Shown: positions 1 to 37,701 of the stretch, in pieces
Layout of the letters: the number at the start of each line of letters is the position of its first letter
Position numbering within the stretch: position 1 is the stretch's first letter
From: Ianthella basta
Lineage: Eukaryota > Porifera > Demospongiae > Verongiida > Ianthellidae
Direction: 5' to 3'
Length of the DNA: 64,000 nt
Assembly: GCA_964019415.1 (NCBI GenBank)
Contig: OZ025882.1
Span: 4,567,427 to 4,631,426 of the forward strand
Translations under genes and position numbers: made by a program
Notes under the pieces: model-generated
What the model was told of the DNA's origin: nothing
Database searches by the model: none
The model's input: the letters and a program-made list of their open reading frames with translations, nothing else

Positions 1-596
1 TTATTGCAAATCTTATGGTTTTTGTGATCAAACTTGAATGATATCAGACTTACCTAGCCACTCAGGATTGTTCAAACTTGACAGGACTTACTGTTTACAA
101 GCTAATGTACACTTAGTGTGGGTCAGGTGTGGTCTCTGATTGTGTATGTTCTGTTGTTCAGCCTCCGTACATGGTTGTATGCTCTTTGAAGTAGCCTGGT
201 GACATCCCTACGTGCACTAATAGTGTATACACACACAGCCCCTCCTTTTGATCTAAAACAGAAGTGAAGCTGACAATTGTCATGCAGGTGTTACTCTGTG
301 GACATACCAACTTGACAGTTGTACACAAATATATACCTAGTCACACCGTCCAGTCTCTTTCAGTAAAGAAAAGGGATGTTGGAATTATCAGTACTGTACC
401 ATACAACAGATTGGAGATGGTTTATGTACCATGGTTATGTAACCGAAAGACAACATTGTGAACTACACATGGTGGAAATAAGAGGGGGAGGGGAAAAATG
501 GCAGTGAACTGGACCAGAGAGTGGGAGTTTCAAAGGAGGCTCTGGATAGAGCACGCCCGTATCTGTACTTAAGGGGGAATGGATTAATGGCTGATG

Positions 597-1035
597 GCAG
601 TGACCAGTGGTTCAGCTGTTAAAGGGTTAGCTTTAGATCTGAGGTCGATGGCTCTGGTTCGGCTCACTGCCGTTTCTCCCCCTCCCCCCTCTCTTTCTTA
701 CCATGTGTATATAGTTTGCAACAATTGTCTTGCATACAAGAGATTGATTTTGGGGGGCTAGTGGTCTGGTGGTTAAGATCAAGTCCAGTGATCCAGTGAC
801 AACGAGATGTTTGAAGCTCAAGCCCTGGCCATGGAACAAATTTTCAGTGACAGCACCCCCCCTCCCCTTCCACAACAAACTCCCCAGTGAACTAATAACA
901 AACTGATTAGCTACTGGCTGATCATGTGTGCGTATGTGTTATATATGTTGTATGTATTATATAGGGCTCGCAGGAAGACCAGCAAATTGCTGATGCGATT
1001 CCCTATTCAAATAATCATTATTATTATTGCTAATC
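597..1035 (+). mobile_element. tRNA-like SINE candidate with LINE-like 3' tail
   Basis: Two tRNA-like stretches lie in tandem. At about 604-665 an A-box-like run (agtggttcagctgttaaagg) is followed by a B-box-like GGTTCGGCTC. At about 758-826 an A-box-like run (agtggtctggtggttaaga) is followed by a B-box-like AGCTCAAGCCC. At 961-1005 comes a segment of the kind seen at LINE 3' ends (ggctcgcaggaagaccagc), and then a TTA-rich microsatellite. A tRNA-type promoter head joined to a LINE-like tail is the usual plan of a SINE. The boxes are degenerate and I saw no second full copy in the window, so this is an inference; chance promoter-like matches are the alternative. Confidence 0.4.
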
Positions 1036-1289
1036 ATTGTTGCAGTTTAGAGTGTGGCCAAAACACTATGCAGTCATGTGACCCTTAATGCTGATGCATA
1101 CTTCTGCTGGCTGGTGTACAAGCAAGATATGAAAGGCATGTGCGTTTCTTGAGTGTTGACTTTGCAAGTAATGGATAGACCTGTGTGCAATTGTAGCCTA
1201 TAGTTGTCTAATGAGGTGAGATACTTGCAGAATGTTTCTAGCAACATTCCAGCCATGCTTCAGATATGTCTAGGAGACCCTGTCCAGTA

Positions 1290-1853
1290 CACCTAGTGAG
1301 TGTGCTTGAAGCGTACTGCAGTGAGTGTGCTTGAAGTGTACTGCAGTGAGTGTGCTTTGAATCGTATTGCAGTGAGTGTGCTTGAAGCGTACTGCAGTGA
1401 GTGTGCTTGAAGCGTACTGCAGTGAGTGTGCTTGAAGCGTACTGCAGTGAGTGTGCTTGAAGCATATTGCAGTGAGTGCGCTTTGAAGCGTACTGCAGTG
1501 AGTGTGCTTGAAGCGTACTGCAGTGAGTGTGCTTGAAGCGTACTGCAGTGAGTGTGCTTTGAATTGTATTGCAGTGAGTGTGCTTGAAGCGTACTGCAGT
1601 GAGTGTGCTTGAAGCGTACTGCAGTGAGTGTGCTTGAAGCGTACTGCAGTGAGTGTGCTTGAAGCGTACTGCAGTGAGTGTGCTTGAAGCGTACTGCAGT
1701 GAGTGTGCTTGAAGCGTACTGCAGTGAGTGTGCTTGAAGCATATTGCAGTGAGTGCGCTTTGAAGCGTACTGCAGTGAGTGTGCTTGAAGCGTACTGCAG
1801 TGAGTGTGCTTGAAGCATATTGCAGTGAGTGTGCTTTGAAGCGTACTGCAGTA
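1290..1853. repeat. 25-bp minisatellite, 22 copies
   Basis: A head-to-tail array of a 25-bp unit (core gtgagtgtgcttgaagcg followed by tactgca), with some 26-bp units carrying an extra T in the CTTTGAA version. I count 22 copies. Variant units (catatt, aattgtatt, gtgcgctttgaa) recur in the same order at about 1460 and 1740, which suggests that blocks of several units were duplicated together. There are no spacers, so it is not a CRISPR array. The unit has no stop codon in any minus-strand frame, so long overlapping minus-strand reading frames arise here as an artefact. Confidence 0.9.
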
Positions 1854-2608
1854 TTGTGATGATCAGGTACGTATATGGGTTGGGTGGTACAGTAGCTGGA
1901 AGGTGTAAGCCTATCAAAGGCGGTTTGAATGGAGGAGCATATACAAACTGTGTACCCCGCTGCTGTCACCTGATTTAGTGTATATATATGTCTTTGCTAT
2001 AATTATGCTAATATTTACAAACTGATGTATATCACAGTGGTGCGTGGCAAATGCTACACTGTTCCTGCTGATAGTCTCCGGTGTGTATTCATATACATAG
2101 ACCACTGTCTAGGCGTGCCCACTCCATTTCCATGGTAACTTAGCAAAAGCTGTACTAGTGAGGCTTACGCAGTCTTACATGGACAGGACTTCCATGTATG
2201 CCTTGGATTGCAAACAGCACATGAAATTAGTACAGGCAGTGAGATGGCTCAGTTTACATCACTAACTGTTGGATATGGAGTCCCTGAATCATGCCTCACC
2301 TGTGATGATGTCAAATTTAACATACCAATGAGTGCACATTCTTGTAAACATTGGAGCATGGCTTCAATTGTTTCACAACTAATCTTGATGAATTATGTGA
2401 TAAGGGCACAGCTATTACAAACATGTACAGACAGACAGAGAGACAGACAGACATGTACAGTACATACTGGGGTAACATAATATATGATAAGCAATAATAT
2501 GATATCTTTGATTTGAAAAATAGGGGGTCATACTAGATGAACGCGCAGCATTCTGTATGTCTTTGTACATACATACATACATACATATAAAACTCTAAGC
2601 TTGTGTTA
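1854..2608. other. intergenic, short simple repeats only
   Basis: No exon or element could be supported here. It holds a GACA-rich run at about 2428-2452 and an ACAT tetranucleotide run at about 2567-2588. Confidence 0.5.
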
Positions 2609-3649
2609 CTACAGTGTTGACAGCCAAGTACAGTGTAGGGGTGTGGCTAGGTAGGCAGGTGTGTGGCCATTCTTGTCCACACAATCTTGATTGGCCCCAA
2701 ATTTCTTCAGTAGTAGGATCATGTCTGTATGTGCTACTTTGGCTGCGTGATGAAGAGCAGTTAGTTGTGATTCGTCCACTGCATCAATGTCCACTAGGTG
2801 TCGCTCAAGTAGCACCAAGGCAAGCTTGGAGTAATTCTTTTTCACAGCCAGGTTCAACAGACTCACTCCAAACTCCTTCTCTTTCTCCAAGACAAACCAC
2901 CTAGCATCTTCAATCTTTTGTGAGAGGATTGGCCAGAGCAGCTTAACTTCGTGCTTTTGGCAGCTGACTAACTGCGGGCTATCATTTACTGAAGACAGGT
3001 CCTTATACTGTGTGAGCTCTTTACGGAAAGCCTCCAAGTCTGACTGCAGGAGAAGTGATGCCATCTCTTTCGAGCGAGCAATATCCATTGGTCGCAAGTT
3101 CCTCAATGCTCTTGAATTAGTTAGTTTTGCTTCTGGTGTCTTCAGGATGGCCTTGGCACACTCCAGCTCATCACGCACAACAGCTGCATGCAGCACCGTC
3201 CATCCATCAGGGTCAACAGCAGTAAGGTCTGCACCAGCATCTATCAGCAGCTGCAGTATCTCATGCTGGCTGTGTATCACAGCCCTGATGGTGAGCAGCT
3301 CACCTGTTGAGTCACACTCCATTGCCAGGCCCCGTCCATGATCATCTAATAGACGTTTGAATTCCTCCACATCTCCGTCTGTAATCACCTGCTGGAGAAC
3401 AGCATCCAGACTGAAACGCACCACTTTGGGAGGTTTCCTCTCCTCCCTGGGCTTGGGAGATGTGCGGAGGGCATCTGATGGACGCTTAGCTATGAACGCT
3501 CGTCTCCGTTGGATTGTTCCCTTCTTGTAGACATCCGGTGATCCCTCTTCCTTCCAGTCAGGGACAGGGGATCTGCGAGCACCAAAGCCCGATGGAACTG
3601 CTTCTTGATGGACCGGTAGGTCACCAACCTGTAGCTTGTTACCAGTCAT
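2609..3649 (-). CDS. Ankyrin-repeat protein with PP1-docking motif (MYPT/PPP1R-like)
   Basis: A single-exon 346-residue protein. Residues about 74-78 read KVVRF, an RVxF-type docking motif for protein phosphatase 1. It is followed at once by FSLDAVLQQVITDGDVEEF, the layout of the MYPT/PPP1R12-16-27 family, where an RVxF motif precedes the ankyrin stack. Ankyrin repeats follow: GADLTAVDPDGWTVLHAA near residue 145, a degenerate repeat ending PMDIARSKE, and two more near the C-terminus (IDAVDESQLTALHHAA; GANQDCVDKNGHTPAYLA). The N-terminus is basic and looks disordered. By analogy it would hold PP1 and steer it to substrates; that role is inferred. The ATG at 3649 is the first in frame, with a TATA-like box about 80 bp upstream. 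It lies opposite to, and upstream of, the visible ANKZF1 exons. It could also be a general ankyrin protein whose RVxF match is chance. Confidence 0.8.
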   Translation of the reverse strand: MTGNKLQVGDLPVHQEAVPSGFGARRSPVPDWKEEGSPDVYKKGTIQRRRAFIAKRPSDALRTSPKPREERKPPKVVRFSLDAVLQQVITDGDVEEFKRLLDDHGRGLAMECDSTGELLTIRAVIHSQHEILQLLIDAGADLTAVDPDGWTVLHAAVVRDELECAKAILKTPEAKLTNSRALRNLRPMDIARSKEMASLLLQSDLEAFRKELTQYKDLSSVNDSPQLVSCQKHEVKLLWPILSQKIEDARWFVLEKEKEFGVSLLNLAVKKNYSKLALVLLERHLVDIDAVDESQLTALHHAAKVAHTDMILLLKKFGANQDCVDKNGHTPAYLATPLHCTWLSTL

Positions 3650-3725
3650 TTGCTTGACTCTGGACTAAATTGGCTTTCCACTATACCCTGTGGTGGCAAA
3701 ACTGCTGCACTCTGCAGGCTGCCTG

Positions 3726-3734
3726 CCTTTATAG
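3726..3734 (-). promoter_or_regulatory. TATA-like box for the PP1-docking ankyrin gene
   Basis: On the minus strand the sequence reads CTATAAAGG about 80 bp upstream of the ATG at 3649. Spacing and sequence fit a TATA box with a short 5' leader. Confidence 0.4.
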
Positions 3735-4468
3735 CCTGCACACTGTGCACTGGCTCCCAACTGTCTAGCACACAGGAAGTAGACCTATTACAGGCACTAA
3801 TAGTTAACCCTGTCTATTGTAAATAGGGATGTAATTAAACTACATCACCTCTACAGTTTCAAAACCCCCTAAAGCAGGAAGAGGGGAGCCACTTGTATGG
3901 CCTCCATCTGCATTTTCCTGGAATATTAGCTCATAGTAGGAAGTGGTATGATTAGTATGCATTTTAAATAGGGTACCACATGTATGCAAGGGCTGATGCC
4001 ATCACCATGTGGTAACAGAATTGAAAGAAGGAAGGCATTTGGAGTGTAAGTACTGTCATGTGCACATTGTGCTAAAGGAAATGCTGGGAGTAGAGGGGAA
4101 ACAGTTTAATGAGAAATCCTACTCTATGTGCTACGAGTACTGCCTCCCAATCTGGCTACAACAGGAAGTGACTATTAGTAGAATGTCACACAAGAGCATA
4201 CTCTTGAATGACATGCACAGCACACATTGTAATGTTCAGAATTGGGTGCCAGGAGTCTACAAATTGTCCCACAGTCTCACAGGTGTACTCTATCCACTTC
4301 CTACTACTGCCCCTTTGTACCTTCCGAGTGACATTGCAATTCTTGCAGGAATGTAGTTGAGCGGGATTTCAGTCACTGTGTCTGCAGTCCTGCTAAAAGT
4401 ACATGCTTACACTGTAGTTGGCTATTCTAGCACCTCTTGTGACACATCCAATCATGATTGCAGTGTAC
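3735..4468. other. intergenic, no gene seen
   Basis: A reading frame at 4009-4356 on the plus strand has no ATG at its start, no recognisable domain and no splice-supported continuation. I see nothing else here. Confidence 0.4.
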
Positions 4469-4684
4469 ATACATCACTGAAGTGAGGGCTTCTCAGCTGG
4501 CTCAGGTATCAGGAAGGGTTGGTTCTCTAATACCAGCTTCGCAACAGGGTTGAAAACCTTGCTGACGTTTGGACATCTTCGCCCTGAAGAAGACCAGAGC
4601 ATCTGGTCGAAATGTTGGCAAGGTTTTCAACCCTGTTGCGAAGCTGGTATTAGAGAACCAACCCTTCCTAATACGTACATCACT
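4469..4684. mobile_element. Foldback element 1 (hammerhead-like centre)
   Basis: Two long arms, about 4511-4560 and 4621-4669, are near-perfect reverse complements (ggaagggttggttctctaat... against its inverse). They surround a centre with a hammerhead-like motif. The short direct repeat ACATCACT flanks the element (about 4471 and 4677) and may be a target-site duplication. No protein is encoded; it is non-autonomous. Confidence 0.7.
4584..4618 (+). ncRNA. Degenerate hammerhead-like motif
   Basis: Reads CTGAAGA, then GACCAGA/TCTGGTC able to pair as a 7-bp stem, then GAAA. The first box has A in place of T (CTGAAGA, not CTGATGA), and the GAAACGTC part has decayed to GAAATGTT. It is probably an inactive relative of the better copies at 19.7 and 58.0 kb. 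Confidence 0.3.
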
Positions 4685-4792
4685 TCCCTGTGCAGTACTG
4701 TACAGTATGTTAGCTCTCTCTTGATGACCCTTGAATAGGATGCAATAGATATTGTTATTACTCCTCTTCCAAGTGTACTTGTGGGGACTGTA

Positions 4793-5021
4793 GCATGATA
4801 ACGATAATGTGGTAGAGGCTCGTGCTACGTCGTCTAGCAGATTTATGGAGCATTGATGAGCAATCACGTAGCTGTAGGTCTGGTTCCAGTAAAACATTTT
4901 CATCACGAGGGTCTTCATCAGTTTTGTAACTGATGAAGACCCTCGTGGTCGAAATGTTTTACTGGAACCAGACCTACAACTACGTGAATGCTCATCAATG
5001 CTTCATAAATCTGCATGATAA
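4793..5021. mobile_element. Foldback element 2 (hammerhead-like centre)
   Basis: Inverted arms, about 4810-4922 and 4927-5012, share long complementary runs (e.g. aggtctggttccagtaaaac against gttttactggaaccagacct). The direct repeat GCATGATAA flanks it (4793 and 5013), a good candidate target-site duplication. The symmetry axis falls at about 4924, between a minus-strand and a plus-strand copy of the hammerhead-like box. Confidence 0.75.
4930..4959 (+). ncRNA. Hammerhead-like motif in foldback element 2
   Basis: CTGATGA, one extra A, GACC/GGTC stem with loop CTCGT, then GAAA. The sequence after GAAA is TGTTTT, not CGTC, so the cleavage-site part has decayed. Confidence 0.35.
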
Positions 5022-5807
<786 letters not shown>

Positions 5808-5836
5808 ACTGCACTGTCCTACCTCCCAAACTGCAG

Positions 5837-8800
5837 GCCCTCAGCTCCATCTATGACTTCGGAATCATGGAGTGTGAAGATGATGATGTTACTCGCACTT
5901 GTACTCTGCCAGACAATAAGTCTGTGGAACACACCCATTCAAGTGTGGGTGGTGTGCAAAGCAGTGGAAGTGGTGCCCAGCAGCAACAAGACTGGCAAAC
6001 AAGTGAACAAGAAGCATGCAGCATTGAGGTTGGTGTCGTCAACCCTGCCAAGGAGCGAGGGAGGAAGAAGAAGCAGCCAGACGCTGCTGTCCATGATCTT
6101 CCCAAGCCTTCTGGAGTGGCACAAGAACTGCTACCGTTGTTTCAGGCCGAAGACATTTCAAGAGAACATGTCATTTCCATCCTGAGAAAACACAGCATTG
6201 AGCCAGTCCAAAACTGTGGACGTGTTGGTTCAACTGATGGCAGTGCTGATGATGCCAGTGGGGAGAGCAGCAGCAAGTACCTGCACGAGGAAAAAGCTTC
6301 AAATCAAACCGTTTTGAATGAGCTGTTCTCAGTCACAGGTCGCAGTCCTCTGACCTCCTTGGTACATGTTGCATCTAAATCAGGATGTCCTGTCATGGTA
6401 TGGCTTCTACTTGAGCATGGGGCAGACCCTGCAATGAAGGACAGCTCTGGAAAAGTTCCATATGTGGTGGCTAAAGACAAGGAGACGAGAGACATGTTTC
6501 GACGGTTTATGGCCGCTTACCCTAGTGCATATGATTATACTGCTGCACAGGTAAGCCCTGTACTGTATGTCCAAGCCAGTGTGTGTGTGTGTGTGTGTGG
6601 GTGGGTGGGTGTGTTGTGTGTGTGTGTGGGTGTGTGGGCGCGTGTGTGCATGTGTGTGTGGGTGGTATGTATGTATGTATGAATGCACCTGTGTGTCTAC
6701 AGTATGTTTGTGCACCTGTGTGTGTACAGTGTGTGTGTGTATGTGTGTGTGCACCTGTACATATTGAGGGTGTATACATGTGTGGCATGCCTATGTGTAT
6801 ACACTTGTGTGTTCTGTATACTATTGCATCCACCTGTGTGTCTGAGGTAGTACATAAAATGTCATCCAGAGTCCCCTGGCCCTGCTGTCATGATTGTGAT
6901 CATGTGTGTGTTCTTGTGTGATCAGCTGTGTCTGATGTGACATTGGAAGATGACGTAGTAGAGGCTCATACTGTGGCTTTAATTGGCAATGGGATTGTTC
7001 CTGAATAATCACATAGCAAAGAAGGGGTAAACTAGCAGAACATTTCAACTACAAGGGTCTCTGTCAGTCACAAAACTGTTTTGTGACTGATGAAGACCCT
7101 CAAGGTTGCAACGTCTCACTGATTTACCTTTCTTTGCTATGTGATTGCTCAAGAACAATCCCATTTCCATTGACAATGGAAGCTAAGTGTATAGTACCCT
7201 TGCAGTTTAATGTACAACAAGTGTGTGCAAAGAGTTTGCTGTATGCTTCCCTGGAACTGGACTGGTCTTAAGTGTCACATTTCTTCATCCTGTCACTGAC
7301 CTATAATAAGTGAACGCTGGAGGTCAACCACTACAGCCACACCCAATTCAGCCACACCCAATTCAGTTCAAAGGTCCCCGAATTTGGACAATCTACTTAC
7401 GGAAATAGGTTCAGGACTGTGATGAATTAGGCTTAATTTTAATTCCATCGATTCTTATTCTTCAATAGTACTGAAGTCCGATGTGAAACTGCCGCCATGT
7501 TCACTATTCATACTGAAACTCCCCTTCCCTGTTGCTGGGTTTCTGTTAGTATTCTAATGAGAAGATATCTCTGCTTCTCTTCAGACTGTCCATGACTTGT
7601 ACTTCCCCTGCACAAAGGGCAACTGTGCCTGCTCATCCTGACTGCCCCTATGGCTGCATAGTGTAGTATGCCCTTTCACTCCTTCAAGCTCTACTGTAAA
7701 GTGAGCGTGACACAATTGTCACATATGTAGCATGCTTTGGAATTCTGCACATATCTTCTGTGATTACATCACACGGATCGGTTGGGGATTCTGCAATCAG
7801 AGCATGTGTGTACTTCACGACAGTGTGTTTACTTCATCAACTGTGTAGCACTATGACAGCTAGTGTTCGTACAGTTGTATTTACCAGATTTCAGTCTTTG
7901 ACTGTATGACTGTCACGCTGACATTGAACAACTAAGGAAGGTTGTCTGAACATAACTCACCCTGTGAAAAGGTTGTAGCATAATCAGATTCTCAGCTAAT
8001 TGTCTTATTCTATGCTTGAAAATGTATCTACCAAGCAAGAACCTCTCTCTGATCTACTACAATATGGGCTAGGCTGTGCTAGTCTACTTCCTGCTATATA
8101 ACCGAATTCTTCAAAAGCTTCCTGCATATTGACTAGTTTGATGGCTGCACACGGATGTGCATGAATGACATGTCTCAGTGGTTTGGGTAGTCACATGGTG
8201 GGGGAAGGCATGCAAGCCATCTCTTGCCCTGTGATGAAGCAGTCTGTTTGCTATCAAAGGCTCTTGCATCTAGCATTCTTGAAAAAACTGGCTATAATTA
8301 CTGAGGATGTGATGCAGCAGCAATGACCAAAGATTGATAGTATGTGGCTTCCTCATCAACACAGAGCCACATAAGGCACCTTTCTGACTGTGTGTAGATA
8401 CCAGTCGCTCTGCTTCAGAGACTGGAAGGCTCCAGCTGTACATTACATTAGAGGATACAGAAAATGGAGGATAGTGGATCCCCCTACGTGTATATATATG
8501 TCTTTATTGTTACTGCCAGTGTGATGGCTAGTACCAAGAGTAGATAGCACCTATCACTGAGTGCCTGGAGATGGAAATTTCATAGTGAAAACATATTGTA
8601 TTAGTGTAGTGTTGTGTGTGTGTGTAGGGGAGGGGGGCTGGCATTGTACTTATGTGTGCACAGATGTAAATCCAAATAGCTAGGCCTTCAGTCTGTGTGG
8701 TGTTACTTCACTACATCAGTAAGCCCAGTCAGTACGCACATATGTATGTACAATGGACCAAATAAAGTTGGTATATGCATTGTATGGGTGGGTCAGTGGG

Positions 8801-10341
8801 TGGGTTGGGTAAATGTATGTTGGTATGAGCTGTCTTGCATCTTGTGTGTGCACACTCTGCAGGTCCCTAGCCCCTTAACTGCTGAGATGGAGGCTGCAAG
8901 GAAGGATAAGTTGGCAGAGAGGAACAGAGTGAAAAAGAAGCAGAAGAGGGAGAGGGAAAAACAAGCAAGGGATGTAAGGGACCTTGAAAAGATCTCAGAA
9001 GCACAGCAGAAAGCGGAGGACAACTTGAGTGAACGAGAAAAGGTACATTTTAGGATGGCAACATGCAGGGTCACTCCAGGCTTCATTCAGTGCAATTGCC
9101 TTTTTTGGGATGTGTCTGTAGTTGGTGATGTTGGTACTGGAGGTGGATACCAGTCAAGGTGCTGTACGTTTTGTACTTAGTTGATATCCCAAGGTACATT
9201 TGGGTACTTTTAAGTACTTTTGGAAGTAGATATAGAATGGGGGTTCTGTAGGTGGAAAATCTGGACAAGTGCAGATATGAATGCGTAACTCTAGGTGCCT
9301 CTAAAGGTCTCAGGCACACATGGCAAGATACAAGTTGAAATTCCTCTGGGATTCTTTGACCTATTATGCTTTCAAATTTGAATAGATTAGTATTTTGGGG
9401 TAAATTGTAATATCGAGGTATTCAATAAGATGCATATTATGAATTTTATCATTTGTGTAAATTGAATGTTTCCTAAAATGTCTGTAACCTGCCAGTGAAG
9501 CCAGGTGCTGAGTCATTCCTCCAAGTAGGCACTTCACCCCAGTTCTTCCAGAATGTTATCTCTTGCCTTAGTAAAGCAGCCACTCCAACCTCTTTGAGGA
9601 AGTTTGAGGGTACCTATGGCAGTGTTGTTTGTTATGTCTGTCTCAATGTTTGCTACGGCTGTGATCAATGTGTAGTCTTGCACACATGGATCTCTATAGC
9701 AACAAGCAGGTGTGTGTATGTCTTCGTTGATATATAAGTACATATGGTTGTATAATGTTCTGACGTGGATCCTTTTCAGGCATTCATTAGTGATAGACTG
9801 TCATAAAGCATATGCCCAAACAAACGTATACATACAAATTGAGCACAGGAAGAACAGTTTTGTGACAGTCGTACTCACATGAATGCCTGAACGATTAGCA
9901 TCAGAACAAGGATGCTGTTTGGCGCAGTCATGTATGTATACCATTGCTTAATAATCTGCTGCAGAGAGCCCTTGCTGCTGAGAGAAGGATCCTGCAGTCA
10001 ACGCCCGCTGCAACATCTGTATTGTCAAGGTATTGCTCATGGTCTATATGTGGGCTAAAACAGTGAGAAAGGCCTGCAGTGTCCCCAATGTATTGGCATG
10101 CACCCTGTACATGTGTGCGTGTGTGTCATTGTGTTGGCATGGCACACAGCCACCTTGAGATGCTATGTCTGCTATGTGCTTGTTCTGTCTTCCCTTGTGC
10201 AGTGCGGGAATGTGTAGCTGGTGTACCCGCTCCCTGGCTGGGGTGGTCCCTTTCTCAAAGTTTGACCTCAAGTTCTGCTCCATGGACTGTGTTAAACAGC
10301 ACATGAGCCACGCTAAGCAAAAAGCGACGAATGACGTATAG
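5837..10341 (+). CDS. ANKZF1: ANKZF1/Vms1-like protein, 3' part (four exons)
   Basis: Exons 5837-6550, 8863-9042, 9965-10029 and 10203-10341 join in phase to 365 residues ending TNDV. The order matches the C-terminal half of ANKZF1/Vms1, a tRNA endonuclease/hydrolase of ribosome quality control that works with VCP/p97. In order: a low-complexity linker; an ankyrin pair near residues 168-225 (LVHVASKSGCPVMVWLLLEH, then GADPAMKDSSGKVPYVVA); a Lys/Glu-rich coiled coil in exon two; then R-EKRAL-AA-ER-R across the second splice junction, an exact match to the VCP-interacting motif R-x5-A-A-x2-R. The last exon carries CSWC and CSMDC with a following His, the family's C-terminal Cys module. The C2H2 finger and catalytic VLRF1 domain are not visible upstream. 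Either their exons lie left of the window, leaving the minus-strand ankyrin gene nested in an intron, or the gene is truncated. Confidence 0.85.
6572..6760. repeat. GT-rich imperfect microsatellite
   Basis: TG/GGTG/GTAT-rich simple sequence just after the donor of ANKZF1 exon 5837-6550. The overlapping Cys/Val- and His/Thr-rich reading frames here are repeat artefacts. Confidence 0.9.
6952..7190. mobile_element. Foldback element 3 (ANKZF1 intron)
   Basis: Inverted arms: tggcaatgggattgttc at about 6984 against its inverse near 7160; cacatagcaaag at 7010 against ctttgctatgtg near 7132; agtcacaaaac against gttttgtgact across the axis at about 7078. The left end (gtagtagaggctca) resembles the left end of foldback element 2, so they belong to one family. 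It lies within intron 6551-8862. Confidence 0.7.
7087..7114 (+). ncRNA. Degenerate hammerhead-like motif in foldback element 3
   Basis: CTGATGA followed by AGACC-CTCAA-GGTT, then GCAACGTC where GAAACGTC is expected. The stem is weakened and the GAAA box is mutated, so activity is unlikely. Confidence 0.3.
7191..8862. other. remainder of ANKZF1 intron
   Basis: No further exon, element or RNA gene could be supported in this stretch of unique-looking intron sequence. Confidence 0.4.
9777..9890. mobile_element. Short palindromic element in ANKZF1 intron
   Basis: It begins tcaggcattcat and ends atgaatgcctga. The terminal inverted repeats run about 30 bp with mismatches (gactgtcataaa against ttttgtgacagtc). 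At about 114 bp it is a small MITE-like unit. It lies in intron 9043-9964. Confidence 0.6.
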
Positions 10342-11457
10342 CTGTGTCCATTGTTTTCCATATTATTTTGCTTTGTTATATTTTATTATAGATGTTATCA
10401 CGTACTGATATGCCATACTAATCTGTTGTACATTGGAAAATGGCCGTGCTTAATGATTCGCGTTCATGTGATCTGGATTGACAATGGCAGAGAGGTACTT
10501 TTACGGCGCACTTTACACGCATGGAGGCGCGCTGTAGATCTAGAGACGCGTAGTATGCTGCATGTATGTCTATATTATATTTGTCAAGGGCAGCGCCCCA
10601 TCTTGTGTCAATCGATACGATCTAGAGTAGTCGAATGGAATTCGAACAACAACTAGAGTAGAATTGCTCTGGCCAGCATGCTTTATATAGATCGCGCGAT
10701 GCCGCGCACAAACAATCTTATATCTTTGGCGTATGTATGAGTCTTGCGATTCTCACTGCAGGAAAAAGGAAGAGGCAAGCTGCGGTCCTCGTATCCGTCA
10801 GCCGAGGAGCCCGCACAGGGACCTTTGCCCCACCATGGCCTGGCAGTCCTACCAGACTGCTGTGGGGAGGAGAGAAGGAGAGGCTAGTGCCGTGCATGCA
10901 TGCACTATGCATGGGGCTGTTCAGTGACTTGCAATTGAGTGTGCGTGTAGCCCTTCTAGCCCACTGCACACTTGGGTGTGCACCCAAAGCTTATACGTAT
11001 ATCCTATAGCTACTATGTTCTTTACATATTATAATTATTGCTAATATGAACACTGTCGGCACAACTTGTTAGTTTCAATTGCAATGTATGCATGGCTTTT
11101 ATGGTGCATGGCTGTTGTTGTCAAGATGCAAGCATGCACTCTTACACGCAGCACATGTGTAGGTACTAGTGTTGATTGATGAGAATATCTGTTCTCTTTC
11201 CTTGTGCATGTCCCATCAAGCATACTGTTGTGGTGTGAGGGAGTATTTGTGTTAGATTTGAGCCATAAGCTGTGCCCATTGAGGTGGAACCGGTTATCCC
11301 TTATGATAGAGAGTTTTGACAACAGCGTGTGATCAACTGTGTGCACACACACAGTAATACTTCACATATGTACATATGTTTGTACATGACCGCCTATGTA
11401 TCCCCACACATTTGCATGCATGTCCATACCTCCTCCTACATCCCCCAAACACCTCAG
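10342..11457. other. spacer between ANKZF1 and NBEAL, probable NBEAL 5' end
   Basis: A CpG-containing stretch (about 10500-10810) lies between the ANKZF1 stop and the first recognised NBEAL exon and is the likeliest promoter/5' UTR. An ATG in strong context (CACCATGG) at 10835-10837 opens MAWQSYQTA. A weak possible donor at 10862 would join it in phase to the exon at 11458. This start is a guess. No other gene is visible. Confidence 0.35.

Positions 11458-37701
<26,244 letters not shown>

Noticed and set aside
604-826. True tRNA genes
   Set aside because: The A and B boxes are degenerate and no cloverleaf with an acceptor stem could be drawn, so SINE-like heads are the better reading.
1290-1853. 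CRISPR-like repeat array
   Set aside because: Units are head-to-tail without spacers, and the DNA is eukaryotic.
1238-1969. Minus-strand reading frames of 149-243 residues with HTHCSTLQ repeats
   Set aside because: They are translations of the 25-bp minisatellite in its three frames, with no ATG context, no splice support and no conserved domain.
4009-4356. 115-codon plus-strand frame
   Set aside because: It starts at GTG, has no domain and no splice-consistent neighbours.
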